Part shown: piece after piece, positions 46,301 to 56,767 of the stretch | Position numbering within the stretch: the first letter of the stretch is position 1 | Layout: each line of letters begins with the position of its first letter | Assembly: GCA_013350335.1 (NCBI GenBank) | Contig: CM023536.1 | Location: 45,578,314-45,642,313 of the forward strand | DNA: 64,000 bases | Direction of reading: 5' to 3' | Origin: Chimonanthus salicifolius | Taxonomy: Eukaryota > Streptophyta > Magnoliopsida > Laurales > Calycanthaceae | Made by a program: the position numbers and the translations under genes | Notes under the pieces: generated by a model | Seen by the model: the letters and a program-made list of their open reading frames with translations, nothing else | What the model was told of the DNA's origin: nothing | The model's database searches: none

Positions 46301-48051
46301 TCAAATTGCTCTTTAGAAGGCTCCAGCTGAAGTCCGATGCCGTGTTGAATAGCAGAGACAAAAACCGAGGGACGCTTCGAAGAATTCTCGTTCCGTGCCC
46401 TTCTTCCGGTGTCTTCAGTTGAGGAGAAGAAGAAGGGAAGGTGATAGGAAGAGAAGGGTCATCAGCCCTTCTAACACAAGAAAATAATGCTCCCATGAGA
46501 GAGAAGCCATCCCCCATGGCATGGTGAAGCCTAACCACCAAAGCACCAGCAGCATTCCTCAGTGGGTACTTAATTATGTGGATATCCCACAAAGGCCGGC
46601 TCTGTGGAAGCTTCTCCATGGCTATCTTTGAGAGATAGTCCTGGAAGCAGGCGTCATAGGATTCCGGAGATAGACCTTCCGGGAAGACGGGGAAATTTAC
46701 ATGGTCCTCAAGCTTAACATTTACTCTCTTCCACTGCTTAGCTCCATGGTCATCCTTCACCTTCATTCAAATTAAAAGGGTCCGATTATGAGAGTCATAT
46801 TTCAAACAAAAAAAAAAATTAAACTAAACACATAATAATTAACTATTTAATTGCTAATGGGTTGAAGGACCATAAAGTTGTTGGGTGCGAACAAGGGTCC
46901 CATGTCATGGGAATGTGGGGAGGAAAAACAAAATACTTATACGAGACCCGATCACTCCACCTATAAGACTAGGCTAGTCTTTTGGATTGGAAGCCCAATT
47001 TTAACAATGGTACGAGAGTTAGGTTCCAAAGCACCGTCCTCTAATCGAACAGGATCGTTGGCAATGTTCTATTTGTCAGAGAGGCTCATTCGAGAGGGAG
47101 ATTATTGGGATACGAACATTCAAAATTCAAACACCGGTAACATACTAACTAACATTGATGACATTAACCCCAATTTAAATGCCAATCACATTGATGACAT
47201 TAACCCCAATTTAAATGCCTCACAAATTGGTAAAGGAGATACGGATGAACACCCATGTGAAGAAAGAAGCCAAGTTGTGACATACTTTCTTAGAAAATTA
47301 GCTTGGTTTTTAATGGGAACATTCTTTTCTTCTTCTTCTTTTCCGTAAGAAACCATTTCTCCGTCACAGAAAACCTGGTGCGATGGTTACAAAATTTCAG
47401 ATATAGAAAAAAAATATATAATGTCAGTATGATTTAAAGCAGCTTTTCAGTCTATTTATTTTTATTGTTAGGTCAAAATATGCATATTTTGCAAAACTCG
47501 ATTTTGTTGGAGTGTAAATTAGAGTCCCACGTCAGTTGTGAGGGAAGAAAAGTAAGGACTTATAAGGGACAAGAATCAATCAGGTTAGTCTTTTGAGCCG
47601 AAAGCTCAATCCTAACAATGGTACGTGAGTTAGATCTTCAAGCCACAGTCAATTGGCGACGTTCAAGCCACAGCTAGTTAGGGACGTTTTATCCACATGA
47701 GAGCCTTATTTGAAGGGAGAGCAGTAAGAATTTATAAGTAACTGTATCACTCTACATATAAAGCTAGTCTTTTAAGCTCAAGATCGACTATAGAGAGACT
47801 AAAAATTTAAACTAATGAGTTTGAACACAGAGAGAGAGAGAGAGAACCATGATGCAGGAGAAGCGAGGACTGATAGGAAGGAAGACATCGGTGAGCATGG
47901 CCATGGTTGGAGAATCATCAACGGGAGTTTCAGATTCGAAGACAGCAATAATGCTGACGGAAAGTGCTGTGCTGTTGAAATATTGTCCAGTGGGGCTGAC
48001 CGGCTCCTTCATTTCGCCAACTTCTTCTTCTCTCTCTTCCTTCGAAGCCAT
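43379..48051 (-). CDS. WSD1-like: WSD1-type wax ester synthase/diacylglycerol acyltransferase, five exons
   Basis: Minus-strand exons are 48051-47848, 46760-46179, 45541-45191, 44436-44299 and 43546-43379. All introns are GT-AG and phase 0, giving 1443 nt and 480 residues, the usual length. The N-terminal motif EPVSPTGQYFNS and FLPISPRFS match the family. HHAMGDG at residues 147-153 is the HHxxxDG catalytic motif that activates the alcohol or diacylglycerol hydroxyl for transfer of a fatty acyl group from acyl-CoA. NDVITG (265-270) and NTSMTISNLIGPMEK (about 390-404) mark the C-terminal DUF1298 part. The family acts in the endoplasmic reticulum, often for cuticular wax. I see no break, so it is probably functional. 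Substrate choice cannot be read from sequence. Confidence 0.93.
43925..44061 (+). mobile_element. SINE in intron 4 of the acyltransferase gene
   Basis: A box A-like tagttcaattatcatctccc, a worn box B, the tail cctcacctgatgtatccta and an A run at 44049-44061 show a tRNA-derived SINE in antisense to the gene. The tail is kin to that of the SINE at 63909. Confidence 0.5.
44505..44758. mobile_element. Family A MITE in intron 3 of the acyltransferase gene
   Basis: It carries several gatatcggcc half-sites, the cttcctctctt plus T-run core seen in other copies, and ends related to GGTCGATATTT (right, inverted). The left end TAGCGGTCATAATTTTGG is diverged from CAGGGGTCGAAAAT. The flanks give no clear target duplication. 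Confidence 0.5.
44985..45110. mobile_element. Family A MITE remnant in intron 3
   Basis: GATATCGGCCGATATCG plus several cgataccgata and cgaccgata half-sites occur within 120 bp. It lies just upstream of exon 3's donor side and has no clear ends. Confidence 0.45.
46879..47006 (+). mobile_element. TRIM-type LTR plus primer site in intron 1 of the acyltransferase gene
   Basis: It starts TGTTGGGTGCGA, ends CCCAATTTTAACA, and is followed by ATGGTACGAGAGTTA, a worn initiator-Met primer-binding site. It shares the block GATCACTCCACCTATAAGAC and AGTCTTTTGG with the other TRIMs. No second LTR was found before 47500. Confidence 0.6.
47149..47222 (+). repeat. Two-copy tandem repeat, period 36 bp
   Basis: The block cattgatgacattaacccc, then aatttaaatgcc, occurs twice. 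The period is a multiple of three. It lies in intron 1. Confidence 0.8.
47505..47805 (+). mobile_element. TRIM retrotransposon, partial, in intron 1
   Basis: The first LTR (47505-47617) starts TGTTGGAGTG with the AGTCCCACGTCAG motif and ends CCTAACA. ATGGTACGTGAGTTA (worn primer site) follows. A truncated second LTR near 47725-47805 repeats atttataag and aagctagtcttttaagctc. There is no coding content. Confidence 0.6.
47829..47845 (-). repeat. CT microsatellite at the intron 1 donor
   Basis: On the gene's strand, exon 1 ends ATG and the intron opens GTTCTCTCTCTCTC, so the dinucleotide run starts two to three bases inside the splice donor. Confidence 0.85.
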
Positions 48052-48117
48052 TGACACACTGCTTTTCTACACGGACCTCTCCTCTGTTCGGCGTTTTGCT
48101 TTCTTCTTTCGTGTGAT

Positions 48118-48170
48118 CTTATTTATGGAAGAGAAACTGGCTGTGACGACTGACGATATATTATTTTATA
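48118..48170 (-). promoter_or_regulatory. Core promoter of the acyltransferase gene
   Basis: Two TATA-like boxes precede the ATG at 48051 on the minus strand: TATAAAATAA (48170-48161) and CATAAATAAG (48127-48118). The farther one would give a 5' leader of about 80 nt, the nearer about 40 nt. Which is used cannot be told. Confidence 0.45.
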
Positions 48171-48359
48171 ATAGAGAAGCGTTTAGTTTGAAAATGGCCT
48201 TCCATCTAACACCGCGCCCTTTTTTGTCGTTTTTTTTAGGAGAGAAGGATTTTCAACCTTTAAAGTGAAAAGTATATTTTAATAAAAAGTAAACGTTAGC
48301 GTGTACCTTCAAAACGGTCGGACGGATAATTTTCAACCATGCACCGTTCACTATTTCAC

Positions 48360-49340
48360 TTTTAAAAGTTATTTTTTAAATATTATATATTTTAAAATTT
48401 CTCAAATAAATATTCATACTAATTAAAATAATTTAGTAAAAATACTTTAAGAGTTAAAAGTCTTTTGACACTCCTAAATACTTACAATATAGTATTTTAG
48501 AAATAAAAGTATCCCTCGACTGTGTCGAAAACATATTTAAGAGTGTCAAAAGACCTTAAAGTCTTAAAATATTTTTATTAATTAGTTTAAATATTCAATT
48601 TGAGAAATTTTATAAATACACAGTGCTTAAAAAATAACTTTAAAATTTTAAAGGAGATTTTATTCTTTATCTAATGCACTATGCATTACTATAGCATCTG
48701 CAATATATATCGTTATTTTTTAAGCACTGTATATTTTCAAAATTTATTAAATTGAATATTCGAACTAATTACAATAACCTAGTAAAAATACTTTAAGACT
48801 TTAAGGTCTTTTGATACTCGCAAATGCTTAAAACATACTATTTTACAAATAAGAGTATCCCTCGACAGGTGCCGAAAACACATTTGAGAGTATCAAAAGA
48901 CCTTAAAGTCTTAAAGTATTTTTATCAGATTATCGTAATTAATATAGATATTTAATTTGAGAAATTTTGAAGATACACAGTACTTTTAAAATTTTAAAAG
49001 AGATTTTATTATTTAACTAATGCACTATGCATCACTATAGCATCTTCAACATAGACCGTTATTTTTTAAGCACTGTGTATTTCTAAAATTTCTCAAATTG
49101 AATATCCGAACTAATTATGATAATCTGATAAAAATACTTTAAAACTTAAAGGTCTTTTGACACTCTCAAATGTGTTTTGGTATAGTAAAGGATTACCGTT
49201 ATTTATAAAACACTGTGTTTTAAGCGTTTCAGAGTGTCAAAAATCTTAAAGCTTTAAAGTATTTTTGCCAGATTATTATAATTAATCCAGATATTCAATT
49301 TAAGAAATTTTAAAAATACATAATAATTAGAAAATAATTT
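48360..49340. repeat. Three tandem palindromic units, period about 346 bp
   Basis: Each unit is itself a foldback. A left arm (aaatttctcaaattgaatat, then aaaatactttaagac and aggtcttttgacactc) is mirrored by a right arm (gtcaaaagaccttaaag, aaagtatttttatc, atattcaatttgagaaatttt) around a centre with gtatccctcgac. The spacer ctaatgcactatgcat recurs at 48671 and 49017, giving the 346 bp period. The same unit forms the core of the family B element at 63039-63900. It lies 200-1200 bp upstream of the acyltransferase promoter. Confidence 0.8.
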
Positions 49341-50637
49341 TAAATTTTTTTAAAAAAATCATTATTTAACTAATACACTGTATATTACTTTAAAAAAATT
49401 TATTATTTAACTAATACAATGTATATTACTTTGTAACATATAAAACATAAGTCATTATTTTTTAAACACGGTATTACGGTATTTCAGTGCACCTTCAAAA
49501 GCAGCAGGTACGATGAGCTGCCAAACACGTGAGTGACATTTCCGATCTTAATAGTTAATACTCCCAGAATCTTTCTTTTGTTTTCAGTTACTGTCATCTG
49601 TGCATAATTATGACGTAAGTCACGTTAGCATGTACGGCCTCATCTTTTATTGGGCTGCTGGCCGGGTTCGCAGAGATGTGTCTTTATTGAGGAATTTTCC
49701 ACTGTTGAATTGCTGGGTAATTTGTAAATATTTTCTATCTTCTGCCCCAATTTTTATAATTTTAATATTTATAAAAAAATTAATTTTATGTCTTGTATTC
49801 AATTGTATACACTTTTTAATATGTTAAATGTTTAAAATACTTCTTAGGAATTAAAATATTGTAATAACAAAATATTCTTAAATATTTTTTAAATACTTTA
49901 TTATCAATAAATTGGTTCATTAAATACTTGATATCTAATAATGCTATTATGAGTGTGATTTTTATCATTCAAACTTGATTCTAATAAATTTTATAGTCTC
50001 TCTCTCAAAATATTTATCCTATATGCATTTTGAAATTGTAGAACCACCATGAAATGGTAGAATCCACTTAAAAACTTCCACGAGTCAAGTCAGCCTCAAA
50101 ACACATCACAAAACAACCTACAAGAGATCCAACTTAGCTGCCAACTCAACCAAGTGGGACAAGCACTCCAACAACCCAAAATCGAGTGGACTCATCAACT
50201 CCACTCGACTTAGGACTTGATCTGAATTTCAAATCAGCCGACTCAAGCATGTAGGTGTGCGACTGATTTGAGTCACACTCAAATTGGGCTTGAATGGCCT
50301 GGTCCTCGGACAGGTCATCTAAAGAGTGTGATTGGCTAAGTTTGAAATCAGTGTTTTGATTGGCTAACTCGGTAGAACTCAAGTTAGACTTGACTTGAGT
50401 TAGCTAAGGTCTTTTGGTTTATAAATACTTGTATTTTGACCGAGTATGGGAGGCCTTGGAGGGGGTTCCTTGGGAGAAATCCATTGTAAAAGAAATTATG
50501 GCTCAAGAGTTAGCATTTGAACGAGTCAAGTGTGGCTTGAATTCTTATCTTGGGTGAGTTAACTGTTTGACTAGTTTATTTGACTGAGCTAATTGGATCT
50601 TGTTTAATTAATTGTTGAGTTATTTTTTTATCTTAAC
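49341..50637. other. Intergenic stretch, no gene seen
   Basis: A tandem word (attatttaactaataca) occurs near 49370 and 49407. 50090-50560 is a patch of GACTYGAGT/ACTCRAGTC words with inverted symmetry, another low-complexity palindromic patch. No coding domain was found. Confidence 0.4.
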
Positions 50638-50735
50638 TGTTGGAATGCAAACGAAAGTCCACGTCAGTTGTGAAGAGAGAAATTAAAGGACTTATAAAAA
50701 TTGAGTCACTCCATGCTGAGTCTGAACTGAACTGA
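50638..50735 (+). mobile_element. TRIM-type LTR fragment
   Basis: It starts TGTTGGAATGCAAACG with AGTCCACGTCAGTTGTGAAG and TTGAGTCACTCCATG, matching the first two-thirds of the TRIM LTRs at 47505 and 10373. It is cut off before the LTR end. Confidence 0.55.
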
Positions 50736-52360
50736 GTTGTACTCAGTTGGGCCAGCTAAACCGTTCTGATTGTTGTCTAAGGTGGGAGCGTATAGGACAT
50801 GTAAAAGGGGCTGCAAACAGTTGAAGAAAACCGGTCTAACTGTTGAGGAAAGTCAGCCTGCAGACCGTGTAAACTGGCCTGGTTTGTGTTAAAACCTAAG
50901 CTGCAACTCGGTTTGGCTGCTGCTGCAAAGTGCAAACCAGTCAGCAAGCCATTGCAGAACCGGGTTAGTTGTTGCTGCAGTAAACCAGTTTGCAAACCCT
51001 TCTGAACCGGCCTGTGTTGCTGTGATCAAACCAACCAGGACAGAGTTGGGACATTGCATACAACAGCGAGTCAGACTTGAGTTCTGCACTAATAATTTTT
51101 TAAAGTAAATCTAACGGTGAATTTTTTGTGGGATATAATTTAAAAGAGATTGATTCATTTACTCATCATAGCTACCTAGCCTGACATGGGAAATCAATTT
51201 TCATAATAATGATGCATTTTTAATTAAAACTCTAGCAAGAAATTAATGTACAATCAATTGCTCAACACAAAGACATTTCCAGTCTCTGTTTTTTTAATTT
51301 TAATATTTTTTTAAAACCCATCTCACAAAACCTTAATATTTAAATTGAGAAGTTTTTCTTAAACTATATTATCTGTAAAATCCAGGATCTATCTCACCCA
51401 ACTATGTAAGCCTTAAATTATAAAAACATAAAATCTCTCCTATAAAAATGAATATATAAAGTCTCTTAAAATTATACGGGTGAAATGATGCAAATCTCTA
51501 AGGGTACGCATTCTCACTCGTGAGAAATTTTTCATCTGATATGAGAAATATTATATTTTTTTTTAAATTCTCAATTTACTCTTCCAACTAACACAGAAAG
51601 GATAAAACGAAAGTGAAAGATTAAAATGAAAATTTCAAAAAAAATTGAATTCCCATGAAGGATATAAGGATTCTCCTATCTGAAAATATTTACCGAACTC
51701 TTTAACTCTTTAAAATAAACTCTCCATTATTATCTAATTGATATGAGAAAATACAGAGAACCATTACAGCCTTATGGCATTCAATCTGCCCAACACAATG
51801 TCATGGAGATCATAAATGCTACTTTTACGTTTTGTAGTGTTCATGTAAACTAAAATTAGCATTGCAAGTTTAGTATAGATTAAGAGCTTTCCAAAATTAT
51901 GATTAAGCTATGATGTAAATGTAGAATGCTCTTTGTATGTTTCACTTGTCATGAAGTTATTTAAAGCATAGATGAATATTGGTGGATGTGGATATGTATC
52001 AATAAATAGCTATTGAATAGAAATATTTGGACATTTATGACTTAGGGTTTGATATGTATAGACTAAGGTCTAAAAGAATGGTCTAATATAGTATCAACTA
52101 TAATATCAAATTTTAAAAGAAAAAGAAGAAAAGGAGTAGTTGCAACCGCCAATGGCCACCATCCACCCTACTTCCACCCAAATTAAATCGGTAACCTCAA
52201 GAGATTATTTCAATTGGTTTAAAAGCAAGATCTTTAAAGGGATGTCTTGGATTCAAACTATGGGAGCTTCAACGAAGGGCCACTTCCTATAGAAATATGT
52301 ATAGAGTAAGGTTTCATTGATTTACTCAGTGTGTAAGGATAAGAGGGCTTTCACACACCC
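50736..52360. other. Repeat-like stretch, possible SINE, no gene
   Basis: 50740-51070 repeats words such as aaccgg, gttgctgc and gcaaacc in both orientations, a low-complexity patch. At 52200-52330 there is a weak SINE-like pair (tttcaattggtttaaaagc, then ggattcaaactat). The rest is AT-rich. Confidence 0.35.
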
Positions 52361-52400
52361 CAGAGGACTAGTCGAGTGCCAGAGGACTAGTCGAGTGCGA
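52361..52400 (+). repeat. Two-copy 20 bp tandem repeat
   Basis: The block agaggactagtcgagtgc occurs twice in a row. It includes the six-base palindrome ACTAGT. Confidence 0.85.
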
Positions 52401-53538
52401 CACTTGGACACCTCTACGCGTCAAAAAAAAAAAAATCTGTCACCGCCGTGCCTTTGTTGCGATTGCTCTATGCTGCTACCGTCCTCCTTTTTTGGGCTAT
52501 GGACAGAGATTTAATTTTGCTAAGAAATCAAACCGAATCTCTTAAATGAAAGTTGCTTTAGAAAAAACTCTCTTTTCACTTTATTATTCACTTTATATAA
52601 ATAAGTTTAAAGTTATTTCTTATTAATGTTTTGTATTTTTCCGTAGTCTTTTATATTATCTCAATACCATTTAAAAAAAAAAAAGCTTAAGTAAAACTCA
52701 ATTGGAAAGTGATAATAATAGAAATAATCTCCTAATTAATTATTTTTACTACAAAACAATCCCTATTACTTTATTATTGTCCGACTCTTTTGCCATTCTC
52801 TTCACGGAAAACCTTTTTCCTCTCTCCGTTCTCTCTCTCAGCTCCTGCTTTCTCTCTTGCCCCTCCTCTCTCTATAGGATTTTTCCCTTTTAAATTTAAT
52901 TTATTTTTATTTGATGTGGGTCGAAACATACAAGTAAGTTTTTTATAAAAATAATTTGTCAACGCATGTTTGTTTCAAAGCGCTTCTACGAATTGTCAAT
53001 TTCATATTTAAAAAGAAAACCATATTTTCATACTAAGGTGGTAAAAAAGTAGCTGAAACTTTAAAGCAAATTTCAATATCAAAGTGGTCCAGACCAAACT
53101 ATGAAAAACAAATTGAATAAATCTCAAAGGTGAATAGTTGTGAATGTAGTGATATGAGCACTCCCGGCCAAGTCTCCTACCCTTGCATACAACATTTAAT
53201 TCTTTTCCTCCACTCATATTAAATGTAGTTTTAAAAATGGCCATCTTTAAATACTTTTCGCCCCATAAATTGACATTAATGAAAAAGGTTGAGAGACCTC
53301 GATTGGAATCCTGACAAAGATTAAAGGTTGTGGGTTCAATTCTCATAGGTGTTTGATAGATATTCGACTCATGAAAAATAATTTATCAAATCTAAATGTA
53401 AAGGTCAACTTTAAATTGATGAGATAAAGGACTTAAATTGAGGATGATGTATTGCTTCACATGAACATATACTACAGGTATTGTACATATAATATATAAT
53501 TCATGGAGTATCCAACTATCTTAGCTCTTATCTAGTCT
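52401..53538. other. Intergenic stretch, no gene seen
   Basis: AT-rich, with a pyrimidine-rich run at 52790-52890. Near 53260-53345 the words gagacctcgattggaatc and gtgggttcaattctc suggest a worn SINE. No gene structure was seen. Confidence 0.4.
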
Positions 53539-53626
53539 CTCATTCTTTACGTTATGAAATACATTTTAGACATTTTTTTCTCTCATTCTTTAGGTTATGA
53601 AATACATTTTAGACATTTTTTTCTCA
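53539..53626 (+). repeat. Two-copy 46 bp tandem repeat
   Basis: The block tctctcattctttacgttat plus gaaatacattttagac and a T run is repeated with one difference (acg to agg). Confidence 0.85.
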
Positions 53627-53809
53627 AGGTAACTGATGTACTTTCAAAAATTGAATATTTAGAAAGAATAAAAAGATGAAGAAATTCATAAATATCATAT
53701 CGTGCTTCTTTTTTTTATTAGCTAGCATATATTACAAATAAAACTATCTTCTTAGAAAATAGGTTTCCAAAAGTAAAATTTTCTAAAATTCTTGATAAAA
53801 TTTGCATAG

Positions 53810-53983
53810 AGTAGTTCAACTGGCAGCCACTTTGGTTTACGAACCAGAGGTCTCAAGTTCAAGTCCCGTAGTCACTCGATGTCCATGTCTTATGAGAGGC
53901 TGTGTGTATTTAGAGTTTTACTCAACACCCTCGTACTAAGGAAGAGGTGAGGGTCTTAAAGTTCTCCGTCATTAAAAAAAAAA
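53810..53983 (+). mobile_element. tRNA-derived SINE, near full length
   Basis: Box A tagttcaactggcagc, box B aagttcaagtcccg about 45 bp on, a tRNA-unrelated body with tcttatgagaggctgtgtg, and an A run at 53972-53983. The head looks tRNA-like, but no complete cloverleaf can be drawn. Confidence 0.65.
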
Positions 53984-54428
53984 AGTCTTAGTCATAGTTT
54001 AAATTCTTTGTTTCAATTTTAATAATTTACAAAAATTAAAAAAAAAAAAAACAAATAAGTTAAATTTATATAACAACATAGCCAATCTATTTGTTCCCAA
54101 TTTTTTTGGTAAATATTTTTTTGTCAGTAAATTTTTATTGTATTTTTCAAAAAAAAACTATACATGAAATATTATCATTATGTACTTTTCATATTGGCAT
54201 GTCAATATATTGAGTTTGAGCCCAAGCTCAGCTTGCTTGATGAGGGAACAACTGAATGAAGTAAATGTAGTGATTTGCTTGAAATGAAATTGTATATGGA
54301 TTGTATATTGCTTTAAGTGAACCTGAGTCAAGCTTATGCTTGAAAGACACTCTTATGCAAGATTATAAAAGGCCCTTGCTCAGCTTGATTATGTGGAAAC
54401 GCGGTAAATTGCTCAATTAATATTGACA

Positions 54429-54605
54429 TGACAAGACTTTTTTTTTATTAACGTGTGGGAAATTCAGATACAGTTCTACTAAAATTCCACAGATGAACCC
54501 ACTACCCTTGAGACATACTAAAGTTAGACCATGGGGGATCGACCTTGCAATCTCCCGTAAGCTTGAGGTTGGCTTGATGAGCATTCAACCAAAGCTCAAC
54601 CTTGC
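54429..54605 (-). mobile_element. tRNA-derived SINE, minus strand
   Basis: A T run at 54429-54438 is the A tail. On the minus strand the head has ttgagctttggttgaatgc (box A-like) and aaggtcgatcccc (box B-like), and the body has gtagtgggttcatctgtgg. Confidence 0.55.
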
Positions 54606-54934
54606 CCTATCTTAGTTGGTTCCAATCAATCTTCACTGTTCACTTATAGATTCATCCGGAACAATTGCATATCTTTCTGATGAGAGAACCCATATTATAA
54701 TTTTTGGTTGGTACCTCTCTTTTCTTTCTTTTGTTTGGAAGAATGGAAAGGAAATTGCTTTCTTCAAAAATAACCATTTTGAACTAAATTTCAGAAATGG
54801 GGTTTAGCCATTTTTATTGGATGAGTTGATTATAAGTGGATTTTGGACAAGAACACTTGATTAAAAGATGCCTTTTATTGAATTGGCTTTGTATTGGGTG
54901 GCTAAACTCATAGCTTTATTGAAAAATAATAATC

Positions 54935-55135
54935 TCATGTGAATTGCTTAACTTTGCTGTCATTAGCTGTTTCCATCTCTGACTCCATATTAGTAAGAGC
55001 ATCCATATAATTCTTCAACACAGTAGCAGTGTCTTCTAATTTATACACACCAAATTTAGATGCCACCGTGCTTCTTCTATCAATCAATGCATCCTTCTGA
55101 TCGACAAGTTGAACGGCACTTGGGATTCTCTTCAT
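54935..55135 (-). CDS. Unidentified 66-residue reading frame, possible exon
   Basis: The protein has a normal, balanced composition (MKRIPSAVQLVDQKDALI, then KLEDTATVLKNYMDAL), unlike the biased shadow frames nearby. It is predicted largely helical. I do not recognise the family. It could be a stand-alone small gene, the last exon of a gene whose other exons are not visible, or a captured exon. No neighbouring exon on the minus strand was found between 55136 and 55440, and no obvious splice acceptor decides the start. Confidence 0.35.
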   Translation of the reverse strand: MKRIPSAVQLVDQKDALIDRRSTVASKFGVYKLEDTATVLKNYMDALTNMESEMETANDSKVKQFT

Positions 55136-55439
55136 TTCAAATTCATCTTATCCATAACCTTTGGCTTTATTTTCTATTGTACTTTCACCATGAATCAACA
55201 CATTGTTTTACTAAGAAGAGGTTGTGTATTTATTATATGAAATAATCCAAAAATTCATGTGGGTTTTTTTGTCGGTTGTTTTGCATGTGAATTGCAAGTG
55301 AAGAGGAGGATAAATTTGGTTTATGGTGGAGGGAGTGAGATGTTTGAAACTTGTAATTTTGAGAAAGGATCTCAAGAAACTTATAGAAATGAAAGAGGAT
55401 ACAGAAGAGAGCTCCAATTCAAAAATAATTTTAGTTGAG

Positions 55440-55852
55440 TTTAATTTTAGTGGATTGTAACATTATTATTATTATCATGTATATGTCTCTCTCATAAAGA
55501 CCTCATTCGAAAGAAATGATGCAAATTAAAATTTTCTTTTTCGAATTTTAACACTCAAAGACTTCATTGGAAATTTTTCAAAAAAATTATCAATTAAAAA
55601 GTTCAAATATATCTTTTTTTTTCTTTAAAATTATTTTAAGGAGGTATTCAATGTGTCTTTCATCCACTATTTTGTTTAAAAACATGAAAAACTTGGCTGA
55701 TTTAGTTAGAATTAATTTGACTCAATAAAAATTTAAATTGAGCAATTCAAAAGGTTTTTAAAAAAATAAAATAATTAAATTTCTAGAACTATATAATCTA
55801 GTCTTAATTTCAAATTTCAAATTCTGATTTAGATTATTAGAGTAATGAGTTG
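55440..55852. other. AT-rich intergenic stretch, no gene seen
   Basis: Only A/T-rich sequence and T runs. Confidence 0.4.
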
Positions 55853-56035
55853 AAAACAGGCAAACGGGCCTTTATCGGGCCACGGACTGTCCGTCAGGCT
55901 TATCTGGTCGGGCCGGACCCAAGGCTAATAGGATCATGTGTTGTCGGGCCGGGCTGCGGACTGTCCGAATAATCTATTGGGTCGGGCTGCATCCTGCCGG
56001 GTCGGGCCTGGACCTGGGTCCGTTTACAAGCCTAA
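55853..56035. mobile_element. Palindrome-array element, GGGCCGG type
   Basis: The left end aggcaaacgggcc is mirrored by gggtccgtttacaagcct on the right. Inside are many GTCGGGCC/GGGCCGG and CGGACTGTCCG half-sites. It is GC-rich against AT-rich flanks and resembles families A and B in build. A target duplication was not resolved. Confidence 0.5.
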
Positions 56036-56137
56036 TGCTAACCATGCACAAGACACAATAAAAATAAAAAAAGTTACAAATACGTTCAGAAAAATAAAAA
56101 TGATAAATGAAGGTGTTTATGTTTATTGCCAACAGAA

Positions 56138-56434
56138 CAGGGGTCAAAATCTAGGCCGATACGCATAGGTATTGGCCAGAGACAAAAAGTTCGGCCTAGA
56201 TCTCGGCCGATTTTTATTTTTATTTAAAAAAAAAAAAACAAATATCGGTGTGTGCCAGGTCGATATCTCCACCGATATTCGTCCGATCTGGGTGAATATT
56301 GGCCGATATTTATAGTTTTTAATTTTTTTTTAAAAAAAACAGCCTTTTTAATTTTTTTAAATGAATTTTTTTTAAAAAAAAAAGAGGAGAGAGAGAAAAT
56401 CTCGACCGAGATCCAGCCTAATTTTCGACCCCTG
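56138..56434. mobile_element. Family A palindromic MITE, 297 bp
   Basis: Inverted ends are CAGGGGTCAAAATCTAGGC and, from the right, CAGGGGTCGAAAATTAGGC. Flanking octamers caacagaa (56130-56137) and ccacaaaa (56435-56442) match at six of eight positions, suggesting an 8 bp duplication. The interior has A/T runs and tatcgg/ccgata half-sites. The hAT superfamily is inferred from the CAGGG-type end plus 8 bp duplication. Confidence 0.7.
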
Positions 56435-56767
56435 CCACAAAAGAACACCAATCAATTTGAGTCATGTGTTGTCGTTAGTGGTTGAGTTTGGGATGACAGT
56501 TTGGGCTGAGCCCATCCTTACTGGCGTGAAAGTGTGAAACAAACATGGGAAAATTTTGGCCCAAGATATGAAGCTTGGTTTAAACAATTAATTAAAAAAA
56601 ATTAATGGTATTTTTTTTAAACCCTACGTTAAAGGAGAGTCTAATATCACGTGCATGTGTAAACTTTTCAATTCACACACCGATTAAAGCGATGGAAAGT
56701 AACTATATGGAGAGTAACTTGTGGAGTTGATGATGAATCGAATTCAAGACCTCATTGAATGATGTGG

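Noticed and set aside
48360..49340. A CRISPR-like repeat array
   Set aside because: Units are 346 bp foldbacks in a plant genome, with no short repeat-spacer pattern.
50146..50382. Ser/Asp-rich 78-residue minus-strand frame
   Set aside because: It lies in a patch of repeated GACTYGAGT words; composition driven.
53810..53880. A real tRNA gene
   Set aside because: Box A and B-like words are present but no acceptor stem, anticodon loop or cloverleaf; an A tail marks a SINE.
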